Assembly (NCBI GenBank): GCA_029204225.1
Contig: CM055108.1
Coordinates: forward strand, 21,025,644-21,089,643
Source of the DNA: Diphasiastrum complanatum
Taxonomy: Eukaryota > Streptophyta > Lycopodiopsida > Lycopodiales > Lycopodiaceae
Length of the DNA stretch: 64,000 nt
Reading direction: 5' to 3'
Both the position numbers and the translations under genes were made by a program. Below, in pieces: positions 24,552 to 33,480 of the stretch. Position 1 is the first letter of the stretch; the number at the start of each line of letters is the position of its first letter. The notes under the pieces were generated by a model. That model saw only the letters and a list, made by a program, of their open reading frames with translations. It was not told the origin of the DNA and made no database searches.

Positions 24552-25746
24552 TGTTGTAAAGCTACCTATTACAAGCTTTACTTTTGGCGCCAGCATTGTC
24601 CCCTGCGCCAGCAGCGCCATTGGTGCTCCCGGTGCCACCGGCGCCAGCGTCGCTCCCAGCGCCACTGTGACCAAAATCTAACCGGCGCCAAGTTCCTATG
24701 GCTGAAAATGTTTGATCGGTTCTAGCGAAGTCCAGAGAGCTCAAATCGATGTGCAATTACCTCACACGATCTAGGCATGATTAAAAAAAACCTGGGGATC
24801 AATTAATTCTAGAGAGAGAAAATGACATTCAAGAAAGAGATAACGTGCTTTACCAGCCTAGGTAGAGCACTTGGTATGAGGGGAGGTGGCGAATCCCACC
24901 AATACTATAGGAGAATGCGGGTTGCAACTTAGGGCGAGTTCTAACCAAGTCTCAACTTCCCTTGCTGGAATGTTGTCCTGGCGCCCGCCTTGGCATGCCA
25001 GCACCTCGGAGACTAGGGTCGATCACACACTTGAAATATAACCTTCTTAGATTATTAATAAAGTGGGATTTTTCTCAAACTGACTCTTATTACTTTCTGG
25101 GTTTCAGTGTTCGGTAAAAACGCTAGTTGTAAGGTCGCTTCAAATGTTTCGATCAGGCTCATAGCTAAGGGTCGTATCTTGGGACGCCAGCGGTATGTCG
25201 TCAGGACCATTCAGTTTAAGGCGCTAGCGGTATGCTGTCGGAACCATTCATTCCAAGAATTGGTTGTCTCCATATCTGTCGCGGCTTGTGGTTCTTAGTG
25301 TTCCTTGCATGAACGTGAATGGGTTAAGCTCTTGGGGAACAGGCTCTAACCTGTCGGTTGAGTTGGATGGCTTGCTTGGGTGGAAGTTACCTGTTTATGG
25401 CTGTCCAACCTGGCGTGGCGCCATGTTGGCTTCCAGCGCTCGTGACGAAGCTTTGAGTTGGTTAAGTCTGATGTAAGTCAAACGACTTGCTTGGAATGGA
25501 TGTTACTTGTTTGTAACAAAGCTTCGAGTTAGTTAAGTTTGATATATGTCAGGCGGCTTGCTTGGAGGGAAGTCACCCACATCGGGACCCCCGATCTGAC
25601 ATGGCGCCAAGTTGGATCTCAATGTTGATTTCGGAACTTCAAGTTGGTTAAGTCTGATCGTTGTTTGCGAGTTGACTGCTTGTATGTCAAGTGGGTTCAA
25701 ATGGCAAGAGTTAAAAGCTGGGAAGCTAAGTCGTGGTTTTCGGCTC
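24552..25746 (+). mobile_element. LTR-B, 3' end slightly truncated
   Basis: Starts TGTTGTAAAGCTACC after the PPT and follows the complete copy at 48914-50141 through the GGCGCC-rich start, the AATAAAG signal (25060) and the TTGGTTAAGT repeats, but breaks off at CGGCTC, ~24 bases before the expected CTGCGCTACA. Confidence 0.85.
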
Positions 25747-25982
25747 ATGGCTTCAATCACATGGCCTTGTAAGAATTTACCAAGCATGCATGATACTATG
25801 TTGAACTCTTTACCAAGTTCTTGCATGACTTCCCAAGCAAATTAACTTTGAAATAGCAATGTTACTTCCTTTTGTTGTAGCATGACCAAATTTATTGATG
25901 CACATTTCTAAAATAACTAGTGAAAGAAGCAACTTCAAACTCAAACTCTCAGGAAAGAAACTCATTTAGAGAAGAAACATGA
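25747..25982. other. Single-copy-looking flank of element A
   Basis: No gene. This is the sequence into which family-A element 25988-36432 inserted; its continuation is at 36438. Confidence 0.4.
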
Positions 25983-25987
25983 TTACC
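25983..25987. repeat. Target site duplication TTACC, left copy
   Basis: TTACC directly before LTR-A; the identical right copy is at 36433-36437. Confidence 0.9.
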
Positions 25988-26906
25988 TGTTGTAAAGCTG
26001 ACTCGGGTGCACCCAGCGTGCCCTGTAAGACTCAAAGGTGTGACACTCTCTAAGGTCCCAGAGCAAGTTAGAACGTCAAGGACTGAGCCTCCGACCTGTG
26101 GTGAGCCAGTCAAGTAGTCACAAGTCATGAGCTAGCTCTGGAGCTCGAGTCATGGCCTAGTCAGGAAAGCAAGTTGATTCGGCCGCCGGGACGGCTCCCG
26201 GGACCCATGTCCGGGAGCCAGACTGATTCTGCCAGGCTTGCCAGGCTTAATCAGCAAAATAAAAACTAAGTCCTAAAAAGCATGCTTCACTAGAAAGCAC
26301 TATGTTTCAAACCAGAGGGGGTGCGCCGAATCACAACAGAACTATAGGGGGAGTCCGACAGACAGAAACTTGGGCAGCTCAACCAGCGCCAGGAATCCAG
26401 TCGCCAGGTCTCAGCTCCCTCTACCAGCACGAGCCAGGCATAGTGCCCAGCACATGTTGGTGGCCCTAAGACCGGTCAGTCTATGTATGAATGTAACCTC
26501 TTCCAAATCTAATAAAGTTGACCCTTGGGGATGATTACCATTTCAGTTTCGCCTCCGAGACTGGTCCAAGTGGAAGGACCCTTACTACAACCTCTTTGCG
26601 TCGCTGGCGCCTAAGGGTCCCTGTCATCGACATGGGGCTTGCCGCTATGCCAATCGGTCAGTTTGGCGACCACTATGCCTTGGGTTTCATGTGTGGCTTG
26701 TCTTTGCCTTTAGTTACCTTTCGGGAACGGATTCTGAGTTGGCTTTCGGGTTGGTTGGGATTCCAGTTTTCTTAAGTCTGAAGGGTTAAGCTTGTTAAGT
26801 TTCTGAGTTGGCTTTTACGTAAGTGCATGATGGATGAATGTTAGACTTAAGCGTATGTTGGGGAAACCGCTCAAGTCCCAGCGCCCTTTGAGGCGCCGGC
26901 GCAACA
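25988..26906 (+). mobile_element. 5' LTR of family A
   Basis: 919 bases, TGTTGTAAAGCTGACTCGGG to GGCGCAACA. It contains AATAAAG near 26512 in a 24-base segment absent from the 3' LTR. The long frame inside it (26518-26775) is a chance opening also seen, mutated, in the copy at 7790-8047. Confidence 0.95.
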
Positions 26907-26908
26907 TG

Positions 26909-26920
26909 TGGTATCAGAGC
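26909..26920 (+). other. Primer binding site of family A
   Basis: TGGTATCAGAGC, two bases after the LTR end; initiator-Met tRNA type. Confidence 0.9.
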
Positions 26921-26991
26921 CGACTAGCCGGTCAGCTATGCAAGTCTCACAGGGATGGCCACGTTTTGGGATTTGTCATGACAACCGTTGC

Positions 26992-27375
26992 GCAAGGTGC
27001 TGCCCACAGTGTAAGCACGGGTGCGTCCATGGTCGGGGTGGTCGATAGAATGGGGGACTTGATGAGTCAAAGTGCTACCCTCGAGGTGTAAGCACGGTCA
27101 GTTCTCGCGGTTCGGGCCTGGCGCTGTCTGCACGTAGGACGGATGAGGCAAAGTGCTACCTAGGTAGGTGAAAGCACGGTCTGTACGTTGTGGGGTGCGA
27201 GGCGACATATTCGAACTGTACGGGTTAACCGTTGATACAGAGATGCTGCTCGAATTCAGGTGTAAAGCACGGGTGGTTAGCTGCCGGTGCGGGATAGCTG
27301 CCAATCGTTTAGCTATCGACCAAAAAGTAGTGGGGCGTGACTGAGGCAATGTGTTGCTTAATGGTGAAAGCACGG
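26992..27375 (+). repeat. Five degenerate hairpin repeats in family-A leader
   Basis: The phrase (G)GTGCT(A/G)CC ... GTGTAAGCACGG or GTGAAAGCACGG returns five times, with AGCAC at 27014, 27091, 27173, 27266 and 27369 (spacing 77, 82, 93, 103). In copies 1-3 GTGCT and AGCAC are exact complements 12-17 bases apart and could pair as a stem. In an RNA leader between PBS and gag such stems might act in packaging or dimerisation; that is inference. Confidence 0.6.
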
Positions 27376-27728
27376 ATGGTTGGATGGATGTTTTCCCGTG
27401 GGCTAATTCTGTGATAGATTTGTGTGGGCGCAGCTAGGCAAAGGTCCTATGTCCGGTCTCAGGGGGGTTTGTGGCTTGAGAAGGATCCTCTGTGTTTGCT
27501 TTGGTTGGTATGTTCCGTTTGTTGTGTGCCTGCTTGGACACAAATGACCTGGTTCCTACTTGGCTCTCAGGTGATGTGGGCGTGCTAAGTTTGAGGAGGG
27601 GATATTTTCATTGAAGCTGATTTGATAAAGAAGAAAAGAGAGCTGTGGGGCCCGGCCGACAGAAGGGAGAGTTTCAAATATAAAAAGGATCGAGGCGATA
27701 ATCTGTTGGAAGTACACCTCTTACTATA

Positions 27729-27984
27729 ATGATGGCTATGCTTAGCGAGGTGAAGAAGGACAGAGAAACAGAAAGGAAAGAATGGCAAACATCCTTGCGA
27801 ACCATGAACCTTACTCAATTTAACCTTGCTAGAGAAATGAGAGACGGGCTAACACAACTCGAAGCCAGGTTTGAAGAGTTGGAAGCAACTAGGGGGAATG
27901 CAGTGGCGCCTCCTCCACAGATACCAAGAGAACCACGAGCGCGAAACACGGAAGGCCCAAGGAAGACTGCCAAAGTGAAAGCAC
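27729..27984 (+). pseudogene. Family-A gag, N-terminal part (interrupted)
   Basis: Starts ATGATGGCTATG and encodes a charged helical segment (KKDRETERKEWQ, then a heptad-like LEARFEELEA) followed by a Pro/Arg-rich linker, as in gypsy gag proteins. The copia element interrupts it after the codons for KVKA; beyond the insertion, at 33476, the same frame continues. The gag protein would assemble the particle that holds element RNA in the cytoplasm. Confidence 0.75.
27980..27984. repeat. Target site duplication AGCAC, left copy
   Basis: AGCAC before the 5' LTR of element E; the identical copy is at 33476-33480. Confidence 0.95.
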
Positions 27985-28638
27985 TGTGAGAGATTTCAGC
28001 TAGTTTAGTCTAGTTTAGTCACATTTTAGTAAATTGTCAATAAGAGGCCAAAACTCATTTTAGACTTAGAGATAAACTTTTTGAAGTTATATTAGTTTAA
28101 AATACATTCAATAAATACTTTTGGAAAGTGTGGGAAAGTTGGTAGTCGAGTTTGAGAGAGATTCAAATTTGAACTTTGTGTACATTGAATCTAGACCCAA
28201 AAATAGTAGGGTTTACATTTTGGAGGGAAAGGCAAGTGGCCAAATAGGGTTCGGAAACTCTATAAAAGGATGTAACTCGTGGAGAGACACATCTTCTCTC
28301 TTCTATCTCTCATTTCATCATTATACATGGTTCTCTTTGGGTTCTACTACTCATTGGTGCACTATCTTGGTGTTATTTTGCAATTCTATGTGTAGAATGA
28401 TCATTTATTGATATTTTTGGTTCCACACGTGTGAAATATAGTAGGGTACTGTGATTGTAAGGACAGAAAACATATTTTATGTTTTGGTTCATGTTTGATC
28501 AATATATCTTAGAGTTTGCATCTCATTTTGTATGTAGATGCTGATTTTTCTACATTGGCAGGATTGTTGGTTTGCTCCTTATTGTAACCAAAGATTTGGG
28601 ACATGGATTGGATCTTGAATGATCTGAAATCCTTCACA
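27985..28638 (+). mobile_element. 5' LTR of element E
   Basis: TGTGAGAGATTTC to CCTTCACA. TATAAAAG at 28261-28268 is the likely promoter TATA box; TTCCACACGTGTGAAA at 28421-28436 is a near-perfect palindrome containing a G-box core CACGTG downstream of it. Confidence 0.95.
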
Positions 28639-28650
28639 TGGTACCAGAGC
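28639..28650 (+). other. Primer binding site of element E
   Basis: TGGTACCAGAGC, one mismatch to the standard Met-tRNA site (T to C at position 6), directly after the LTR. Confidence 0.9.
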
Positions 28651-29239
28651 TCTTGTGTTTCAGATTATGAAAGGATCAGCCATCTTTAGCAAGGATTTGG
28701 AGAAGTTACCAATGCTAGAGCATGCTAGATTGATCTCTACTCAAAAATCAGCATTTTTGCATGTGTAGAATTGATCTTTTGTAGGTCAAAACTCAATATA
28801 GGGTTATATACTTGATCAATTCCAATTTGACACTTGGCTTGCCGGATTTAGATGATTTTCGGTGCATTAGTAAGGTCTCATTAGAGTCTACAAGAAAATA
28901 TATCAAGTTTCTAAAAATTGCATGTAGAATTTGAGATATTCAATTTTTTGTGATATTGTCAAAACCCTAATTTTAATTGGATCTCTAGTTTGTGAGGTTA
29001 CTGAACTTCATTTGAGTGTGTTTCAATCTTAGGAAGTGGCAAGAATCATTAGATTGAGGATAGATCATAGGTTGATCAAGATTTCACTATTCTATGTGTT
29101 GATTTTCTAGTTAGAAGTGCTAGAAGAGATTTGAGAGGTTCCATATCTTTGTGATTTCTTCTTGAGTTCATTTTTTGACATTCAAGAGAGTGATTTGTGC
29201 ATTGAAACAAGTTGAAAGAGAAGTTCAGGTCACTTCAAC
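28651..29239 (+). other. Non-coding leader of element E
   Basis: About 590 bases between PBS and gag start with no frame of note; the same leader, mutated, is found at 20460-21040. Confidence 0.7.
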
Positions 29240-31216
29240 ATGGCTACAAGTGGTGGATTTATGTTGGAGAGCAATGATAGGCTTACCTCAATCAACTATT
29301 CTACTTGGAAGGTGAGGATGGAGTCCTTATTGGAGATGAATGAGTTGATGGAGATTGTTGCAGGTGTGGAGGAGAGACCTCAAGCACCTCAAGATCAAGT
29401 GAGGTATGACAAGAGAGCAAAGAAAGCTCTACACATGATTAAGATGAATGTTACCAATGAACTTCTCAAGGAAGTTGGTTTGTGCACATCATCTTTGGAG
29501 ACTTGGGAAGCTTTGAAAAAGCTTTTTGAATCCAAGTCTACATCAAGAGTGCTTACTCTTAGGAGACAAATCTTTCAAAGTTTGCAAAAGAAGGAAGAGA
29601 GTAATCATGCTTTTGTTTTGAGGGTTAAAGCATTCAATGATGAGTTAGCATGTATTGATGAAAGCATTAAGGAGATAGAACTTGTTCAAGTTCTACTTAA
29701 TGGTGTGTTGGATGATCATGCTAATCTTGTTCAAAGTTTTGCTATTCAAAAGACTTTGCCAAGTATTGTGGATTTTCAAGAGATCTTGGTGAATGAGGAG
29801 TATAGGCTTCAATCAAGAGGAGGTGGATCTACATCGACATCTCATTATGAAGAGGATGCTATGTTCATCAAAGGCAAGTTCAAGGGCAAAGGCAAAGGCA
29901 AGTGGTCTAAAGGGCAAGATCAAGGTGATACTTTCTCTTTTGGCAAAAAAAAAGATAAGTCTAAGTTGAAATGCTTTTATTGTGGAATCAAAGGGCATTT
30001 TGCAAATGAATGTTTGAAGAAGCAAAGAGATGAAGATAGCAAGCAAATCAACTTTACTACTAATGATGAGGATCTAGGTGGTGGTGATTCTCTTTTGATG
30101 TGTTCTTCAAGTCTAATATCAAGTGAAGGTGACAAAGATTCATGGTGGATTGATAGTGGAGCTAGTTCACACATGACTAGTCACAAGGAGTTCTTTACTT
30201 CTTTGGTCACTTATGATGGAGCCAAGAAAGCAATTCACATGGCCAATGGTGGTGAGTGTGTGATTGAAGATATTGGTTCAATTCCTGTTTGTCTCTCTAC
30301 TAATAGGAAAGCAAGACTTGATGGTGTTCTTTACATTCCTTCACTTTCAAAGAATTTGCTAAGTGTTGGTCAAATGATAAAGAAAGGATACATGGTAAAG
30401 TTTGGTGGTGATTCTTGTTTCATTACAAAGGAAGAAATCTTGGTTGCTAGGGGCAATAGACAAGGTAGACTTTTCAAGCTTGATGCTTTTGTTATGGCTA
30501 ACAAAAAGGATGGAATGGAAAAGGAGATTGGTCTCAACTTTACAAAGTTACCTTTTAGCATCAATAAGATTGGTGGATCTTATGCAAAGTCTAACAAGCT
30601 TCCTTATGCTAGATCTAGGTCAAGATCTAATATGCTTCTTGGAGATGTTCATCTTTGTGCTAACTTGGCTAGTTTTGAGGATAATGATGGTGTTTCAATG
30701 GTTCTTCATGGCAAGTGCAAGCATGCAAAAGGTAAGGAAAGAGTTAACTTCATCAATGGAGGTGAAGGTTCTTCCTTGGAAAAGATTGTTGTTAATGATT
30801 TCTTTAATCATATGTCAAAAGATGTTGCTAGGTGCACGCATGAAGGAGGTGGTTCTTCTACATTCTTTTGTGATGAGTCCAAGAAAGTCATTTTTCCAGC
30901 AAGTGGAGTTACATGTCTTCATAAAGAGAGTAGATCAAATGGTTCTATCAAGAGACTTAGTGAGGGAGATAGTCACAAGTCAAGAAGAAGAGAAGTATGT
31001 GAAGAGTTCAAAGTAGGATGTACTTTGAATGATGTCATTGTGAATGATAGCGAGGAAGAATTATTATCATGTGAGTCATTACCTAAAACATTGAGTAGAA
31101 GTTCTTGTTTGAAAAAAGAGAGTACTTCAATCATCCTTATGTTGAAGGTACTAATAATATTTTTCATGGCTTCTAATGTTTTTGAGATTTCTACTTCTTA
31201 TGATGCAATCATTTAG
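29240..31216 (+). CDS. Copia gag-protease polyprotein with unusual C-terminal extension
   Basis: 658 codons from ATG 29240 to TAG 31214-31216. Residues ~17-190 form a UBN2/Retrotran_gag_2-type gag domain (starting SINYSTWKVRMESLLEM); 205-240 are Lys/Gly-rich; 245-258 are a zinc knuckle CX2CX4HX4C (CFYCGIKGHFANEC); DSGAS at 305-309 is the intact aspartic protease site, followed by the usual LLSVGQMIKKGY and GRLFKLDA (to ~417). In copia elements the pre-integrase LWHKRLGH region should come next; instead residues ~420-658 are unrecognised: an SR-rich patch (YARSRSRS), Cys/His-containing stretches and a hydrophobic segment near residues 632-645. The frame has no stop or frameshift despite the age of the insertion. 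It would package RNA and cut itself, but cannot integrate or reverse transcribe alone. Confidence 0.9.
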   Translation: MATSGGFMLESNDRLTSINYSTWKVRMESLLEMNELMEIVAGVEERPQAPQDQVRYDKRAKKALHMIKMNVTNELLKEVGLCTSSLETWEALKKLFESKSTSRVLTLRRQIFQSLQKKEESNHAFVLRVKAFNDELACIDESIKEIELVQVLLNGVLDDHANLVQSFAIQKTLPSIVDFQEILVNEEYRLQSRGGGSTSTSHYEEDAMFIKGKFKGKGKGKWSKGQDQGDTFSFGKKKDKSKLKCFYCGIKGHFANECLKKQRDEDSKQINFTTNDEDLGGGDSLLMCSSSLISSEGDKDSWWIDSGASSHMTSHKEFFTSLVTYDGAKKAIHMANGGECVIEDIGSIPVCLSTNRKARLDGVLYIPSLSKNLLSVGQMIKKGYMVKFGGDSCFITKEEILVARGNRQGRLFKLDAFVMANKKDGMEKEIGLNFTKLPFSINKIGGSYAKSNKLPYARSRSRSNMLLGDVHLCANLASFEDNDGVSMVLHGKCKHAKGKERVNFINGGEGSSLEKIVVNDFFNHMSKDVARCTHEGGGSSTFFCDESKKVIFPASGVTCLHKESRSNGSIKRLSEGDSHKSRRREVCEEFKVGCTLNDVIVNDSEEELLSCESLPKTLSRSSCLKKESTSIILMLKVLIIFFMASNVFEISTSYDAII

Positions 31217-32779
31217 AGGGAGTCTTATGAAGGAAAGAGCAATGGAAGATTGGTTCTTGGGAAGATCCAAGGCATGGATCTCACATCTCTTTATCAACTC
31301 AAAGGATTCTATGATTGTGAATTGATCACTCATGATCGAGATGGCAAAAGGTTGGTTGGAGAAGACTACATGGAACAAATCGAGAGGCAATTTCTTCAAG
31401 ACAAGGGAGATCTCATTGGTGAGCTTATTGAAATTTTGTATGAACTCAAGAGGGCTGTATTTCTTAGGTTTGATACTCATCTTCACCTACTCTACTTCAT
31501 GTTGGATGGAAAGTTTGGAATCTATCTTTTGATTTATGATGGTGACATTGGTGACATTGTTTTCACTAACCTTTGTGAAAATTCGAGATCAAGCATTGAT
31601 GAGATCTTGTTGGATCTAGATCATATGTTTGAGAGGGAGTATTTTCAGAGGTTCAGGTCTGAAGATATTCATATCTTTGATATCTTTGATGATCAAGAGA
31701 AAGGTAAGCAAGTGGAAGCGACAGACTTTGCTTTATTCACATGTTTTGAAGAATTTTCTTGTGTAGATGATGCTATGCAAGTGGATATTGGTTCTCATGT
31801 TTTTCATAATGGAAAAGCAAGTAATGGATCTAGAAAAAAAAAAAATTTCAAAGACTTTGATGGTCAAGAGGAAGACCAAGAGGTTGGTCTCAAAGGGCTT
31901 CAACAACACAAAAGAAAAGGTGGCAATTTGGAGCTAGTCAAGAGCATCAAAGGAAGGGTATTTGGCAAAGATGTTTTGGATCTATTTTTGCAGCTTATTG
32001 AAGAATCAAGTAAGGTCAAAGGAACAGCAAGGAAGTGTTGTTCAAGTTTATTTTACTTGTTCTATCTCAAGTTTGATCTATTTCATGTGGATGTGTGCAA
32101 ATTGTCAAGATATGGACAAACTAGCTACATTGTCTTGCAATATCTTATTGTTGGAGTTGTATTAGAATTCTTGGCTGGTTTTGTTGATGGAAATGAAGCT
32201 AATGGAGGTTCATTATGTCACTCATCCATGGCTAAGTTCTCAAATGTTGAACTACTTGGTGCCAATACTTGGAGATTGTCAATTTTTGGTGAATTCATGG
32301 TCATTTTCTTGTGTCAAGTAGATCTTGAAAATGGACTAGTGCAACCTAATTGGTTTATGAAGTCATGTGGTGCTGGATTTGCATCATTAATGTACTCACC
32401 TACTCATGGATTTCCAAGGTTTGATGGTTTCTTGTGGCAAGATGGAGATGGAGGCTCGTTCATGGAGTTTTATGGTGGAGACATATCAAGAAAGGACAAA
32501 GTTGGAGGACACAAGCAAGCAAATGGTCATCACTTACATTTATTGTTTGGTTGCTGTAATTTTTCAGAGAGTACAAAGTTTGAAACATGGAGGAATCATT
32601 TCATTCACATTATATATGGTTCTTCATGTTCTGGTTATATCTTGATGTGCAAAATTGATGTAAGAAATAGTGAAGCATCCAATTTGGACACTATTCTCTA
32701 TATCAATTATGAAAGATACTTTAGAACCTTAGAAAGAAGATCTATACTTAGGATGGAGATCATTTTAAAGTTGGATTAA
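31217..32779 (+). CDS. In-frame module of unknown function behind a single TAG
   Basis: The frame of the gag-protease continues after the amber codon for 520 codons to TAA 32777-32779. The first in-frame ATG is at 31274; there is none between the TAG and that point, so the module is either made by readthrough, starts internally, or the TAG is a later mutation. No RT, integrase or RNase H motif is visible. Visible features: acidic and aromatic N-terminal third (repeated D-I/F-D phrases), a Lys-rich patch after a run of 12 A (31834-31845), a hydrophobic stretch of about 20 residues encoded at about 32121-32185 that could cross a membrane, and a Cys/His-rich C-terminal third. It could be a captured host sequence, an env-like product or diverged pol; I cannot decide. 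It is followed by the PPT after ~35 bases. Confidence 0.6.
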   Translation, partial: RESYEGKSNGRLVLGKIQGMDLTSLYQLKGFYDCELITHDRDGKRLVGEDYMEQIERQFLQDKGDLIGELIEILYELKRAVFLRFDTHLHLLYFMLDGKFGIYLLIYDGDIGDIVFTNLCENSRSSIDEILLDLDHMFEREYFQRFRSEDIHIFDIFDDQEKGKQVEATDFALFTCFEEFSCVDDAMQVDIGSHVFHNGKASNGSRKKKNFKDFDGQEEDQEVGLKGLQQHKRKGGNLELVKSIKGRVFGKDVLDLFLQLIEESSKVKGTARKCCSSLFYLFYLKFDLFHVDVCKLSRYGQTSYIVLQYLIVGVVLEFLAGFVDGNEANGGSLCHSSMAKFSNVELLGANTWRLSIFGEFMVIFLCQVDLENGLVQPNWFMKSCGAGFASLMYSPTHGFPRFDGFLWQDGDGGSFMEFYGGDISRKDKVGGHKQANGHHLHLLFGCCNFSESTKFETWRNHFIHIIYGSSCSGYILMCKIDVRNSEASNLDTILYINYERYFRTLERRSILRMEIILKLD

Positions 32780-32809
32780 AGCTCTATTGTTAAACTATGC
32801 CAAAACTAG

Positions 32810-32821
32810 TTGAAGAGGGAG
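32810..32821 (+). other. Polypurine tract of element E
   Basis: TTGAAGAGGGAG directly precedes TGTGAGAG, the start of the 3' LTR; it primes plus-strand DNA. Confidence 0.85.
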
Positions 32822-33475
32822 TGTGAGAGATTTCAATTAGTTTAGTCTAGTTTAGTCACATTTTGGTAAATTGTCAATAAGAGGCCAAAACTCATTTCAG
32901 ACTTAGAGATAAACTTTTTGAAGTTATATTAGTTTAAAATACATTCAATAAACACTTTTGGAAAGTGTGAGAAAGTTGGTAGTCGAGTTTGAGAGAGATT
33001 CAAATTTGAACTTTGGGTACATTGAATCTAGACCCAAAAATAGTAGGGTTTACATTTTGGAGGGAAAGCCAAGTGGCCAAATAGGGTTTGCAAACTCTAT
33101 AAAAGGATGTAACTCGTGGAGAGACACATCTTCTCTCTTCTATCTCTCATTTCATCACTATACATGGTTCTCTTTGGGTTCTACTACTCATTGGTGCACT
33201 ATCTTGGTGTTATCTTGCAATTCTATGTGTAAAATGATCTTTTATTGCTATTTTCGGTTCCACACATGTGAAATATAGTAGGGTACTGTAATTGTAAGGA
33301 TAGCAAACATATTTTATGTTTTGGTTCATGTTTGATCAATATATCTAAGAGTTTGCATCTCATTTTGTATGTAGATGTTGATTTTTCTACATTGGCAGGA
33401 TTGTTGGTTTGCTCCTTATTGTAACCAAAGATTTGGGACATGGATTGGATCTTGAATGATCTGAAATCCTTCACA
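32822..33475 (+). mobile_element. 3' LTR of element E
   Basis: 654 bases, same ends as the 5' LTR, TATAAAAG at 33098-33105, palindrome core now CACATG rather than CACGTG. Confidence 0.95.
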
Positions 33476-33480
33476 AGCAC
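33476..33480. repeat. Target site duplication AGCAC, right copy
   Basis: Second copy of AGCAC flanking element E; the family-A gag frame resumes here. Confidence 0.95.

Larger units (their letters stand above)
27985..33475 (+). mobile_element. Ty1-copia family-E element, complete but without recognisable pol
   Basis: 5,491 bases: LTRs of exactly 654 bases (27985-28638, 32822-33475), PBS, leader, a long frame with gag and protease, a second long in-frame module, PPT and TSD AGCAC. By eye I count about 22 differences between the LTRs (~3.4%), so insertion is fairly recent. No integrase HHCC or DDE pattern, no YVDD-type RT box and no copia RNase H motif is visible in either frame or neighbouring frames. 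Other family-E pieces lie at 19709-23196 and 38639-39060. Confidence 0.9.

Noticed and set aside
26518-26775. Open frame of 86 codons conserved at 7790-8047 (minus)
   Set aside because: Both lie inside LTR-A copies; the similarity is that of the LTR DNA, and the 3' LTR copy of the same element is broken.
29813-30174. Minus-strand frames opposite the element-E gag
   Set aside because: Shadows of the long gag-protease frame.
31499-31640. LLIYDGDIGDIVFT in the unknown module of element E as a relic of the copia RT box LLLYVDDML
   Set aside because: The acidic pair and spacing do not match, and the surrounding RT motifs are missing; chance similarity is likely.
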